Part shown: positions 17,336 through 26,166 of the stretch, one piece after another | Numbering within the stretch: position 1 is the first letter of the stretch | Layout of the letters: each line of letters opens with the position of its first letter | From: JBDWFY01 sp965275915 | GTDB taxonomy: Bacteria; Pseudomonadota; Alphaproteobacteria; Rhizobiales; Stappiaceae | Length of the DNA: 64,000 nucleotides | Assembly (NCBI GenBank): GCA_965275915.1 | Contig: CBDHYI010000007.1 | Location: forward strand, 992,001 to 1,056,000 | Reading direction: 5' to 3' | Program-made: the position numbers and the translations under genes | Notes under the pieces: model-generated | Database searches by the model: none | What the model saw: only the letters and a program-made list of their open reading frames with translations | Told to the model about the DNA's origin: nothing

Positions 17336-18463
17336 TCATGCGGATTTCAGGACATCTTCAACGACCAGGTTCAACCGGCGGAGCCCCTCCTTCAGGTGGG
17401 CTTCGGGCAGAGCCGAACTGAAGCGGAAGTGGTTTTCGACATGGAACCGACTACCGGGAATGACAAGAACATCCTGCTCACGCACCAAACGCATAGCCAG
17501 TGTTTCTGAGGCAATGGGGAGATTGAAGCGGACGAAGGACATCGCGGAGGCATGAGGCGCAGCGACAGTGAACACGTTGTGGTGGATGGCAAGCGCCTCA
17601 GTCAGTGTCTCGAAGCCGGTTCTGATTAGCCGGCGCGCCCGTGCGACCAGCGCCGATCGGGCAGGTTCGGCCAGAGCCGCTTCGGCCAGTTTCATGGAAA
17701 CGGTGCTTGTGGCAACGGAGGCATATTCGTGCCTTCGCCAACAGGCGGTGATCGTCTCGGCCGGCCCGACCAGCCACCCAAGACGCAAACCCGGCAGGCC
17801 ATAGGCCTTGCTTGTGGAATTCAGAACCATCACCTTGTCATAGCTCCCCCAGAAACTGGGAGTCGTTTCGTCCGTGTCACGCTCCGTACCGGCATAGACT
17901 TCATCTGCCACGATCCAAGCTCCGACCTTGGCTGCGGCTGCAATGATGCCCTCCCGCTCGACCTCGCTCAGCACACGCCCGGTGGGATTGTTGGGATTGA
18001 TGACATGAACCACTTTTGTCGTGTCATCCACCGCAGCCATGACCGCACCCGGATCGATGGCCCAGTCATTGTCGGCGTCCATGTCCACGTGGCGCACATT
18101 CACGCCGCGATTGCGCGCGTCGCCGGTCAACTGCTCGTAGATAGGCCGGAACGCCACCATACTGTCTCCAGGATTTAGCAAAGTGTTTGCAATCAATGTG
18201 TTGGCTTCGGTGGCGCCGACCGTTACCAGTACATTGTCAGCGTTTGCGCCCGGATACATGTCTGCGATCTTCTCGCGCAGAAAAGTGGTTCCGTTAACTT
18301 GAGGATAATCAAGCATGGTGTTCCAGAGCACATCAGGATCCAGGCCGGTCAACGCAACCAGTTCCTTGAGCGTCATGGGATGAACGCCACTCTCCGAATA
18401 ATTGTATTTGACGCCATGCTCCAGTTCCGACAGGAACTGTTCAACGTCGAACGGATGAAACAT
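17336..18463 (-). CDS. Class I/II aminotransferase-fold PLP enzyme
   Basis: A 375-aa fold-type I PLP enzyme. Markers are INPNNPTGRVLS, the PLP-aspartate/Tyr in IVADEVYAGTE and the Schiff-base Lys219 in STSKAYGLPGLRLGW. The C-terminal substrate-carboxylate Arg is likely in HFRFSSALP. It lies between the deacylase and transporter genes in the operon. It may transaminate the amino acid freed by the deacylase; a lyase or cyclase function, known for some relatives that act on hydroxylated amino acids, cannot be excluded. Confidence 0.82.
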   Translation of the reverse strand: MFHPFDVEQFLSELEHGVKYNYSESGVHPMTLKELVALTGLDPDVLWNTMLDYPQVNGTTFLREKIADMYPGANADNVLVTVGATEANTLIANTLLNPGDSMVAFRPIYEQLTGDARNRGVNVRHVDMDADNDWAIDPGAVMAAVDDTTKVVHVINPNNPTGRVLSEVEREGIIAAAAKVGAWIVADEVYAGTERDTDETTPSFWGSYDKVMVLNSTSKAYGLPGLRLGWLVGPAETITACWRRHEYASVATSTVSMKLAEAALAEPARSALVARARRLIRTGFETLTEALAIHHNVFTVAAPHASAMSFVRFNLPIASETLAMRLVREQDVLVIPGSRFHVENHFRFSSALPEAHLKEGLRRLNLVVEDVLKSA

Positions 18464-18483
18464 TTGGTATACCTCTCAGTTTC

Positions 18484-19152
18484 CTAAGCGAGACGTCGTT
18501 CGACCGCCGAATAGGACAATGTCAAAAGCATCGCGAGCGCGAGATAAATGGCTCCGGCCGCGATAAACGATTCAAATGGTGCAAAATGCTGTGACGAAAG
18601 CTTCCGCGCAATCCCGGTCAGATCCATGATCGAAATGGTGCTTGCAAGCGCTGTCCCTTTCAACATCAGAACCGTTTCGTTGCTGTAGGCGGGAAGAGCC
18701 ACGCGCAGAGCCTGTGGCGCAAGGATCAACCGGGCAATCTGAAAGCGCGAAAACCCATAGGCTGCCGCAGCCTCGATCTGGTCCCGTTCCACGCCAAGGA
18801 TACCCCCTCGCATGATTTCGGATGTAAAGGCCGCCGAGTTCAGACCCAGCGCAAGGACCGCGCAGAGCCAGGCTTCGCGCAAGAACGGCCAGGCAAAACT
18901 TGTCCGCACGGCTTCGAACTGTCCCAGACCGTAATAAATGGCAAACAGTTGCACGAGCAACGGCGTGCCCCGAAACAAAAGAACATAAAAGTCGGCGGCT
19001 TGGGCGATGCCCGGGACTCGGCGCATGCGCATCCAGCAAATCAATGCTCCAAGCACCAGTCCGATGCCCAGGCTGCAGACAAGAATGCCCAGTGTCACGG
19101 GAAGACCGGCAAGCAGCTTTGGAACGAAGGAAAGGAGAAGTTCCCAATTCAT
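18484..19152 (-). CDS. Polar amino-acid ABC transporter permease (HisM-type)
   Basis: A 222-aa permease with the conserved N-terminal LAGLPVTLGILVCSL-type segment, periplasmic FRGTPLLVQLF motif and EAA loop (EAAAAYGFSRFQIARLILAP). It overlaps the upstream permease by 4 bp on the same strand, and the pair forms the heterodimeric channel. Confidence 0.9.
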   Translation of the reverse strand: MNWELLLSFVPKLLAGLPVTLGILVCSLGIGLVLGALICWMRMRRVPGIAQAADFYVLLFRGTPLLVQLFAIYYGLGQFEAVRTSFAWPFLREAWLCAVLALGLNSAAFTSEIMRGGILGVERDQIEAAAAYGFSRFQIARLILAPQALRVALPAYSNETVLMLKGTALASTISIMDLTGIARKLSSQHFAPFESFIAAGAIYLALAMLLTLSYSAVERRLA

Positions 19153-19850
19153 GTGCGCGCTTCCTTGAGCGCATATCTGGCCTCAACGCGACTGAACAGC
19201 CGTTCGGAAACGAAGGAGACGCAGAGATAAATCAGCGCCGCAACCGCATAGAAGGTAAACGGCTTATGCGTTGCTCCGGCCGCGACGCTCGCCTGACGCA
19301 TCAATTCGGCAACGGCAGTCAAGGAAACAAGTGCCGTATCCTTGAGCATGACGAGCCAGATGTTTCCCATGGCAGGCAGGGCGACGCGCAGGAGCTGCGG
19401 CATTTCGATCAACAAAAACCGTTTGAAGGGGCCGAACCCATACGCATCGGCCGCCTCCAGCTGGCCTATTGGGATACTGTTGGCCGCCCCGCGAAAGGCT
19501 TCAGCCGCATAGGCTGTTGCGATCACAGCCAAGGCAAAAACCCCAAGCGCAAATCCGCTCAAATTGATCCGTTCCGTATATCCGAGACTGGATGCGATCG
19601 ACTTGATAACAGTGCCTGTGCCAAAGAAGAAAAGGTAGAGAACCAGCAGTTCCGGAACGCCGCGGAACACGGTGACATAGCTAACGACAATGTAACGCGC
19701 CACGGTACCGCGACGTCGGAAAAGCATCAGAAACAGACCGCAGACCAATCCCAGGGCAAATGCCAGGATGGCAAGTGCCATGGTCGTGGCGAGGCCGGAG
19801 AGCAACTCGTCTCCCCAGCCAGATTTGCCAAAAGAAAGCAATTCCAGCAT
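19149..19850 (-). CDS. Polar amino-acid ABC transporter permease (HisQ-type)
   Basis: A 233-aa permease with FRGVPELLVLYLFFFGTG and the EAA loop EAADAYGFGPFKRFLLIEMP. The frame extends to 19883, but the ATG at 19850 follows a GGCAGGTG site and gives the normal family N-terminus, so it is preferred. It is paired with the HisM-type gene that overlaps its stop. Confidence 0.88.
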   Translation of the reverse strand: MLELLSFGKSGWGDELLSGLATTMALAILAFALGLVCGLFLMLFRRRGTVARYIVVSYVTVFRGVPELLVLYLFFFGTGTVIKSIASSLGYTERINLSGFALGVFALAVIATAYAAEAFRGAANSIPIGQLEAADAYGFGPFKRFLLIEMPQLLRVALPAMGNIWLVMLKDTALVSLTAVAELMRQASVAAGATHKPFTFYAVAALIYLCVSFVSERLFSRVEARYALKEART

Positions 19851-19877
19851 CACCTGCCGTCCTCGTTGCCCGATTGA

Positions 19878-19908
19878 GAGCAAGGCGTCCCGTCCGGAGA
19901 CCCTGCTC
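19878..19908 (-). promoter_or_regulatory. Imperfect hairpin between SBP and permease genes
   Basis: GAGC/GCTC plus inner AGG/CCT and GTC/GAC pairings form an interrupted stem in the 92-bp gap after the binding-protein stop. It is much weaker than the comparable structures elsewhere in the window. A role in mRNA stability is inference. Confidence 0.35.
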
Positions 19909-19942
19909 TTTACCAGAACTCCAATTCGCCGCTATGGCGCTG

Positions 19943-20719
19943 CTATGGCGTGACGTCGTAACCGAACCATTTGTCGGATGCTTTAGCGATCGTACCGTCG
20001 GCCAGCAATTCAGCGATCGCAGCATCGATTTTCGACTTCAACTTTTCATTGCCCTTGCCGATTCCAAGCCCGATGCCATCTCCAAGCTGCGGATAATCCG
20101 CATAAGTCAGCAACGGTCCGAACATCGTCAGGTTCGCGCCTTTATCCGCACCGCTGAATTCTTCCCAAGCCGAGACTTCCATAACTGCCGCGTCGATCCG
20201 GCCAGTCTTCAAATCGGCAATGATCTGATCCGCCTGTTGGTAAGTTTTGATACTGGCGGATGGAAAGTTTTCCGCGACCACTCGCTCGAAAATGCTCGAT
20301 CCCTGAACACCAACTGCTTTGCCGTCTATTGTGGCTTGCAGTCCGGCCTTGTCAGAAACGTCACCAAATCCATCGCCAACGGAGCCGAACGAAGCCGGTG
20401 CCTGTGCATAAGCAATTGAAAAATCGATGCTCTTTTTCCGCTCTTCCGTTATGGAGATCGCTGACATGATCACGTCATACTGCCCGGCCACCAGAGCTGG
20501 CAGCAAGCCATCATAGGCCTGGTTGGTCCATTGGCATTCCATGTCGATCTTCGCGCAGATCGCGTTGCCGACATCCAGATCAAACCCCAGCATTTCACCG
20601 GAGGCATTGACAGACTCCCAGGGCGGATAATCGGCGCTGGTTGCAATACGCAGTGTTTCAGCCTTGGCGGGCAGAACGGCAAATGCGGACAGAGCCGCGG
20701 CAATTAGCAGTTTTTTCAT
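19943..20719 (-). CDS. Polar amino-acid ABC transporter substrate-binding protein (HisJ/ArgT-like)
   Basis: A 258-aa periplasmic binding protein. The start at 20719 is chosen because AGGAG lies 7 nt upstream and a clean signal peptide follows (KKLLIAAALSAF, cleavage after PAKA). The frame also has an ATG at 20737. Family marks are ADYPPWESVNASGEMLGFDL and the SAISITEERKKSIDFS block, which in lysine/arginine/ornithine-binding proteins holds the ligand. Homology to that group suggests a basic or zwitterionic amino compound as cargo, which fits the DauR-like regulator; the true ligand is unknown. Confidence 0.88.
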   Translation of the reverse strand: MKKLLIAAALSAFAVLPAKAETLRIATSADYPPWESVNASGEMLGFDLDVGNAICAKIDMECQWTNQAYDGLLPALVAGQYDVIMSAISITEERKKSIDFSIAYAQAPASFGSVGDGFGDVSDKAGLQATIDGKAVGVQGSSIFERVVAENFPSASIKTYQQADQIIADLKTGRIDAAVMEVSAWEEFSGADKGANLTMFGPLLTYADYPQLGDGIGLGIGKGNEKLKSKIDAAIAELLADGTIAKASDKWFGYDVTP

Positions 20720-20733
20720 AAAGCTTCTCCTTG

Positions 20734-21513
20734 TCACATCACTGACGCCAGAAATTGGGCAGCTCGCTCCGTTTTGGGGGACTCGAACACTTCTTCCGGC
20801 GTTCCGTTTTCAGCTACCCGTCCCTTGTCGAGAAAAATTACGCGGTCCGAGACCTTGCGGGCGAACCCCATCTCATGCGTGACCATCAGCATCGTATTGC
20901 CGGCCGCCGCGAGTTCCTCGATAACTTTCAAAACCTCGCCGACGAGCTCCGGATCAAGTGCCGACGTCGGCTCGTCAAACAAAAGTGCTTTGGGCTCCAT
21001 CGCCAACGCGCGGGCAATCGCCGCCCGCTGTTGCTGACCACCGGAAAGCTGATGCGGATAAAACCGCATGCGCTCAGACAGGCCGACCCGTGCGAGCAAC
21101 TCCTCTGCACGTTCATTCGCCTCGGCTCTCGTCTTCCCGAGCACATGGATAGGCGCAATCGCCACATTATCGCGCACGCTAATGTGCCGCCACAGATTGA
21201 AACCCTGGAACACCATGGGCAACGCTGTTCGAAGCGCACGAACGTCTTTGGTCACCTTCAATCCGTGAGAATTGCTGGAAAAGGTTACAGGCCTGCCTTC
21301 GAGCGTAATCTGTCCTGCATCGGGCACTTCCAGAAGATTAAGACAACGCAGAAACGTGCTCTTGCCGGATCCTGACGATCCGATGATCGTGATGACCTGC
21401 CCCTGTTCGGCTTCCAGCGAGATGTCGTGCAAGACCTGCAAGGATCCGAAAGACTTGCTCAGGTTCCGGACCGACAAACGAGGAGTTGCAACTGACATGT
21501 CAAATTCATTCAT
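20734..21513 (-). CDS. Polar amino-acid ABC transporter ATP-binding protein (HisP/GlnQ type)
   Basis: A 259-aa ATPase: Walker A GSSGSGKST, Q-loop MVFQGFNLW, signature LSGGQQQR, Walker B LLFDEPTSALD and H-loop MVTHEMGFA. It carries a HisP-like insertion (RPVTFSSNSHGLKVTKDVRA) between Walker A and the Q-loop. It is the second gene of the eight-gene operon and precedes its binding protein by 14 bp. Confidence 0.92.
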   Translation of the reverse strand: MNEFDMSVATPRLSVRNLSKSFGSLQVLHDISLEAEQGQVITIIGSSGSGKSTFLRCLNLLEVPDAGQITLEGRPVTFSSNSHGLKVTKDVRALRTALPMVFQGFNLWRHISVRDNVAIAPIHVLGKTRAEANERAEELLARVGLSERMRFYPHQLSGGQQQRAAIARALAMEPKALLFDEPTSALDPELVGEVLKVIEELAAAGNTMLMVTHEMGFARKVSDRVIFLDKGRVAENGTPEEVFESPKTERAAQFLASVM

Positions 21514-21549
21514 CTGAATCCCACCGGCCGCACCGCCGGGGCCTCCCGG

Positions 21550-22524
21550 TCACGCTCGAAGGTTCTCCGCTCCGGCTTGTCTCAGTCCAGACCAAACCCC
21601 TTTTGCGATGGCAGCGTCCTGAACCGCGACGCCCGTCAGGTCCGCAATTGTTATCGCTTCGTCGGAACGGCCAAGCCCGCCGTCCAGGAGAACCCGGCCA
21701 AGAGGTACCAAGCGGTCCGCCGTCACATCTCCCGACCTCAGAGCATTCGTTGTTTCACCGTGTTCCGTACATTGTTCGAAAGAATCGACGATCACATGCG
21801 CTGCGCGGGCAAAAAGTGCGGTATCGAGTTCCTGTTTTCCGGGGGAATCGGCTCCGACGGCAACAATATGGGTCCCTGGGCGAACGTTGGACGACATCAC
21901 AATCGGTTCGCGCGATGCAGTCGCTGTAACGATTACATCGGCCTCTTGGCAAAGAGCTTCCACCGTTTCCGCCTGACGAACCGGGATATCGTTGAGTTCA
22001 GCTTTCAAGTTCTCAACCGTCTCGCGTGCCTTTTCTGACGACCGCCCCCAAACGGCAACCCGTTCGTATCCCAGAAGGCGGCAGATTAATTTGGCCTGCA
22101 GAAAAGCCTGGATACCCGTTCCAACCACACCGAGACTGGCCGCTCCCTTGCGGGCGCCAACACGGGCTGCGATGACACCGGCCAACGCGGTCCGCAGATC
22201 TGTCAACGCGCCCTCGTCTTGCAATATCGCCAGCGGCGCCCCAGTCAGAGCTGAAATGACGGCCATGAAACCATTGCTGGAAGAAAGGCCCTGTTCCGGG
22301 TTTTTGTAGAAGCCGGTCGCAAGCTTGACGGTGAAGACATCGTCTTCACCGACATGGGCACATTTGACGTGACATTCGCCATCGGCCCCGGGAAAGGCCA
22401 GATGCGTCACTGGAGCCACTTGAGCCTCACCGCATGCAAACGCCTTGAACCCGTCCTCAATCTCCAAAAGCGCGGCACGTTCATCGATTTGTGCCAGGAC
22501 TTCCTGCTTATTCACCAGCCGCAT
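21550..22524 (-). CDS. Ornithine cyclodeaminase/mu-crystallin family protein (EutC/BhcD-like)
   Basis: A 324-aa NAD(P)-binding enzyme of the OCD fold. The dinucleotide motif is GVVGTGIQAF, with the preceding ALTDLRTALAGVIAARV typical of the family. The start at 22524 follows a GAGAGA site; an upstream in-frame ATG at 22557 is less likely. Members include imine reductases such as iminosuccinate reductase BhcD and EutC of hydroxyectoine breakdown. A divergent threonine-dehydratase-fold gene lies 142 bp away, the same partner type as EutB/BhcB. I infer that the dehydratase makes an imine that this enzyme reduces. Confidence 0.83.
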   Translation of the reverse strand: MRLVNKQEVLAQIDERAALLEIEDGFKAFACGEAQVAPVTHLAFPGADGECHVKCAHVGEDDVFTVKLATGFYKNPEQGLSSSNGFMAVISALTGAPLAILQDEGALTDLRTALAGVIAARVGARKGAASLGVVGTGIQAFLQAKLICRLLGYERVAVWGRSSEKARETVENLKAELNDIPVRQAETVEALCQEADVIVTATASREPIVMSSNVRPGTHIVAVGADSPGKQELDTALFARAAHVIVDSFEQCTEHGETTNALRSGDVTADRLVPLGRVLLDGGLGRSDEAITIADLTGVAVQDAAIAKGVWSGLRQAGAENLRA

Positions 22525-22586
22525 CTGTTTCTCTCTATCGGATCGCGGACATTTCAAACCTCATCGCGATGAAGTTTTCATTCGAA

Positions 22587-22601
22587 TAGACAAATTGTCT
22601 A
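22587..22601. promoter_or_regulatory. Palindromic operator candidate TAGACAAATTGTCTA
   Basis: A perfect 7-bp inverted repeat around one central A, in the AT-rich 142-bp gap between the divergent OCD-like and dehydratase-like genes. Its place and symmetry fit a repressor site controlling both directions. The operon's own YheO/DauR-like regulator is the obvious candidate binder (inference). Confidence 0.5.
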
Positions 22602-22666
22602 ATTTAGAATATTTTGTCAATTCAAATTCCGATAGTTCTTTCAAACCGGCTGGAGAACGCAACGAA

Positions 22667-23647
22667 ATGGTCGAACTCAACGACATTCATGCGGCCCAAC
22701 GACGGATTTCGGCCTATGTCCGGCCGACCCCCCTGCGCAAGTCTCATGCCCTGTCCGCGAAGCGTGCTGCACCCATTTGGTTGAAAATGGAAACAATGCA
22801 CGACACCGGCGCGTTCAAGCTGCGCGGTGCTGCGAACAAACTTCTGACACTGGACAATGAGCAAAGGTCACGGGGTGTCATTACGGTATCCAGCGGAAAC
22901 CACGGCCGTGCGGTGGCCTACATGGGAAAACGTCTCGGCGTCCGCGCCGTTGTGTGCATCACCGAAATAGTACCTCCCGAGAAGGTATCGGGACTGCGAG
23001 ATTTCGGTGCCGAAGTCATCGTCTTCGGTCAAAATCAAGACGAGGCCGACGCCGAAACAAAACGTATAGCTCGTCGGGACGGCTTGGTTTTCATATCACC
23101 ATTCGATGATCCGCAGATCATCGCAGGTCAAGGTACCATCGGACTGGAACTACTGGCTGATCAACCGGACCTTGAAACGGTGTACGTTCAACTAAGTGGC
23201 GGGGGGTTATTGGCCGGAACGGCGAAGGCTCTAAAGAGCCTCAAGCCTGAAATCAAAATCATCGGGGTTTCGCTTGATCATGGAGCGGCGATGATCGAAA
23301 GCATAAAGGCGGGTGAAATTGTGAATGTTAAAGAACAACCATCGATTGCTGATGCGCTACCCGGCCCAATTCCTAAGGACAATAAATTCACCTTCAAGAT
23401 GTGCAGAGAATTGATGGATGACTACATGCAAGTTTCCGATGAAGCAATTTTAGATGCCATGAATTATATTTTGCGTCATGAAAAGTGTTTGGTTGAAGGC
23501 GGAGCAGCTGCGGGCGTAGCTGCCTTGATGCAGAATCAAGCATATGATCGAAAGTCCGCAGCAATCTTGACCGGAAACAACATATCAATGGACCGTTTTC
23601 TTGATCTTACAAAACAATACAGAAACGCGCCATTTGAAGGTGAATAA
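22667..23647 (+). CDS. Threonine-dehydratase-fold PLP enzyme (EutB/BhcB-like hydroxy-amino-acid dehydratase)
   Basis: A 326-aa fold-type II PLP enzyme. The Schiff-base Lys51 is in GAFKLRGAANK, the substrate-binding loop is SSGNHGRAVAY and the phosphate-binding glycine loop is LSGGGLLAGT. It lacks the C-terminal ACT regulatory domain of biosynthetic IlvA, so it is catabolic. The ATG at 22667 follows GGAG; the open frame extends upstream but without a site. Relatives include beta-hydroxyaspartate dehydratase BhcB and EutB. It diverges from the OCD-like gene. The last 350 bp are AT-richer than the rest of the gene. Confidence 0.85.
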   Translation: MVELNDIHAAQRRISAYVRPTPLRKSHALSAKRAAPIWLKMETMHDTGAFKLRGAANKLLTLDNEQRSRGVITVSSGNHGRAVAYMGKRLGVRAVVCITEIVPPEKVSGLRDFGAEVIVFGQNQDEADAETKRIARRDGLVFISPFDDPQIIAGQGTIGLELLADQPDLETVYVQLSGGGLLAGTAKALKSLKPEIKIIGVSLDHGAAMIESIKAGEIVNVKEQPSIADALPGPIPKDNKFTFKMCRELMDDYMQVSDEAILDAMNYILRHEKCLVEGGAAAGVAALMQNQAYDRKSAAILTGNNISMDRFLDLTKQYRNAPFEGE

Positions 23648-24088
23648 GAAAAAACTGTTGATACAGACTATAATAGTCGAGATATCACGCTGCCCATGAA
23701 TGCGCCGTTTTGCGCCAATTATATCTTAGTCAATTCTGAAGCCATATTAAATGAACAAAAGAGCTCCATCATTGTCTGAATACGTCTTGCTTGGGTCAAA
23801 AACGGATATTGATTGGGCTCGCGCCCTTTGAGTGCATTTGGGCATCTAACGCTCACAGGATGGTGTTGTCTGATCGTGAGACAACGGACTGCCATCTTAC
23901 CCCACCTTGCACGAATTCGCGCTGATGAAAGATCTGAAGAAGGAAAGCGTGAAACACAAACGCATTCACGTTGAGACGTTCGAGTTCAGGTAAGAAGGAA
24001 AGCGGCCAAAAGGGTCGCGAACGGCCTCAAATCGGCGCTGCAGTCACCGGAAAACAAGAGCGGGGTCCGGCAGGAACATTGCGCCGGG
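23648..24088. other. 441-bp intergenic stretch with palindromes and no supported gene
   Basis: It separates the dehydratase-like gene from the convergent tct operon. It contains the palindrome GACTATAATAGTC (23666-23678). It also contains an imperfect hairpin at 23859-23896: outer GATGG/CCATC, inner TTGTCT/AGACAA, a plausible transcription end. A short open stretch at about 23905-23992 (ending VKHKRIHVETFEFR) looks protein-like but has no support. Base composition is AT-rich and uneven, suggesting decayed DNA. Confidence 0.3.
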
Positions 24089-26059
24089 TCATAGGAACCA
24101 CCCTGTCGGCAGAGGGACGCTCAGGAGGTTCCTGAAGCCGAAAGTGAATATGATGATCGTCGCCAGCACACCAAGAGTGAGCAGCAGCCAGAACTGACGT
24201 GAGGCCATGCCGTGCTGCGCAACCACCATCAAAGCGACTCCCATCAGCACACCGGCTACGCCGAAGCCGACAGTCGAAACGATCGCGACCGTGCCCAGCA
24301 TGATGACCGGAACTGCGATGCGCCGAAAAACCGATCCTTCGGCGGTCTCTTCGACGACATCCCGGACAATCAAAAGCCTGACGATTGCAACAGCGACGAA
24401 AAACAGCATGCCGTACGCAATGGTCCGCGGAAAGACTGCCGCATCGGCATTCAGCGATGCACTTTGAAACACGACCACGAGCCCGATCGCACCAAAGGTC
24501 CCGTAGGAAACCAGATCCCGGAAGACCGCACCCGCGGGTGCATGTTTCCGGTCAACAATCGGCTCCAGCGAAGACCGCATGATCAGACGTCGGATTTGCG
24601 GCAGGAAAGGATAGATAAAGCTTACCAGCGTCATCGCTATGATGACCATGGACAGCGGGCGTCCGAAAAACTGTCCCCACAAATCGCCGACGGCATCGCC
24701 GATCGTCCAGCCTTGCACAAAGCCCTGTTCGGCAATGCGGCCCAGAATAAGTCCCAGGACGATAGGTGAAACGGAAAAACCGCGCTTTGTGGCAATCCAG
24801 CCGATGATCCCGAGGATGACCATGATTGCGATGTCGGAAATGCTGTTGCGGATCGCAAAGGTGCCGATGACGGTCATGAAGGCGACAACCGGAACAAGCG
24901 CCGATTTGGGCGCGCGCACGATCGCGCCATAGGCAAAACGCCCGATCAGCAGACCGACAGGCAACATCAGGACCGTCGCCAGGATCAGGCCGAAAATGAA
25001 TGTGTAGACAATGTTTGCGCCATCGGCGAAAAGCGTCGGCCCGGTACGCACGCCCTGCACCAGCAAGGCACCCAGAATCACGGCATCGGGAGGCGTACCC
25101 GGAATCCCGAGCACAAGCGTTGGAATGAACCCGCCGCCGACGGTCGCATTGTTGGCTGACTCGGTCGCAACGATTCCGCCGGGATTGCCTTCGCCGAACT
25201 TTTCTTCACCCTTGCCCTGCCGCCGTGCTTCCGAATAGGCGACGAGCCCCGCGATCGAGCCGCCGGCCCCGGGCAGGGCGCCGACCAGGGTTCCGATGAC
25301 TGAACTGCGAAGCACGTTGATTTTGTTCAGCATCAGTTTGCCGAACGCCTCCGGCAGTCGAAATCCCCGACCCTTTTCCGGTGCTTCGAGATGGCGGGCG
25401 GGAGTCGCCACCAGATCGATCAAAACCGGGATGCAATACAGCCCGATCAGCGCCGAGACGATTTCGATGCCACCGAGAAGCGTTTGCGAACCGAAGGTGA
25501 ATCGCACTTCCGCGCTTGTTTCCGAAATCCCGATCATCGACAGCAGGAGACCGAAACAGGCGGCAATGACGCCTTTCAGAAAATCACCAGTCGAGAGGGC
25601 GGCGATGAGCGACAAACCGAATATGGCAAGCCAGAAATATTCCACCGGGCCAAAGGCGAGCGCTGCTTCGGCAAGCGGCGGCGCCAGCAACAAGAGCGCA
25701 AGGGCGCCCACCAGGCCGCCGACGACCGATGACAGACAGGCGACCGAGACGGCCAGGTCGCCGTCCCCCCGGCGCGCCATGGGGTAGCCATCGAATGTGG
25801 TGGCGATGGCCGACGGTGTGCCCGGCGTGTTGAGCAGGATCGCGGCGTAGGCGCCGCCATAAATCGCGCCGGTATAGATGGCGCCCATGAGGATCAGGGC
25901 ACTGTCGGGCGACATGGAAAAGGTGATGGGCACCAGCACGGCCACGGCCATGGTGGCGGTCAGGCCGGGGATGGATCCGATAATGGTTCCGGCCGCCACG
26001 CCCGCAAGGGCGAGGATCAGGTTGAGCGGCGTAAATGCCGACAGGATATACTCGACCAT
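24089..26059 (-). CDS. tctA: Tripartite tricarboxylate transporter membrane protein, TctA fused to TctB-like domain
   Basis: A 656-aa membrane protein. Residues 1 to about 500 form TctA: GSIPGLTATM near the N-terminus, LLNTPGTPSAIATTFDGYPM and LGIPGTPPDAVILGALLVQG are family signatures. After a charged linker the last about 150 residues form four more membrane segments with the pattern of TctB, the small subunit normally encoded separately. No separate tctB is present, and the binding-protein gene lies immediately upstream on the same strand, so the fusion is probably the complete permease. Cargo is a carboxylate of unknown identity. Confidence 0.88.
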   Translation of the reverse strand: MVEYILSAFTPLNLILALAGVAAGTIIGSIPGLTATMAVAVLVPITFSMSPDSALILMGAIYTGAIYGGAYAAILLNTPGTPSAIATTFDGYPMARRGDGDLAVSVACLSSVVGGLVGALALLLLAPPLAEAALAFGPVEYFWLAIFGLSLIAALSTGDFLKGVIAACFGLLLSMIGISETSAEVRFTFGSQTLLGGIEIVSALIGLYCIPVLIDLVATPARHLEAPEKGRGFRLPEAFGKLMLNKINVLRSSVIGTLVGALPGAGGSIAGLVAYSEARRQGKGEEKFGEGNPGGIVATESANNATVGGGFIPTLVLGIPGTPPDAVILGALLVQGVRTGPTLFADGANIVYTFIFGLILATVLMLPVGLLIGRFAYGAIVRAPKSALVPVVAFMTVIGTFAIRNSISDIAIMVILGIIGWIATKRGFSVSPIVLGLILGRIAEQGFVQGWTIGDAVGDLWGQFFGRPLSMVIIAMTLVSFIYPFLPQIRRLIMRSSLEPIVDRKHAPAGAVFRDLVSYGTFGAIGLVVVFQSASLNADAAVFPRTIAYGMLFFVAVAIVRLLIVRDVVEETAEGSVFRRIAVPVIMLGTVAIVSTVGFGVAGVLMGVALMVVAQHGMASRQFWLLLTLGVLATIIIFTFGFRNLLSVPLPTGWFL

Positions 26060-26131
26060 GGAGCGGCTCCGCTGTACCCGGCTATCTGGCGGTCAAGCAG
26101 TCAACTTGTGATGCAGAAACGGGGGGTGGCA

Positions 26132-26157
26132 AGGAGCGGCCCCGGAAGGCCGCCCCT
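26132..26157 (-). promoter_or_regulatory. Intercistronic hairpin between tctC and tctA
   Basis: A 10-bp GC-rich stem with one G-U pair (26132-26141 with 26148-26157) and a 6-nt loop, 9 bp after the tctC stop. It has no T-tract. It fits a structure that protects the binding-protein message or partly ends transcription. Confidence 0.6.
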
Positions 26158-26166
26158 GAAGAACGT

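Noticed and set aside
18900..19877. 325-codon plus-strand open frame
   Set aside because: It is antisense to the two HisM/HisQ-type permeases, with low-complexity charged composition and no family resemblance.
15588..23647. Complete ectoine/hydroxyectoine degradation operon
   Set aside because: DoeA/EutD, EutA and the class III DoeD-type gene are absent from this operon; only EutB-, EutC- and EutE-like members are present.
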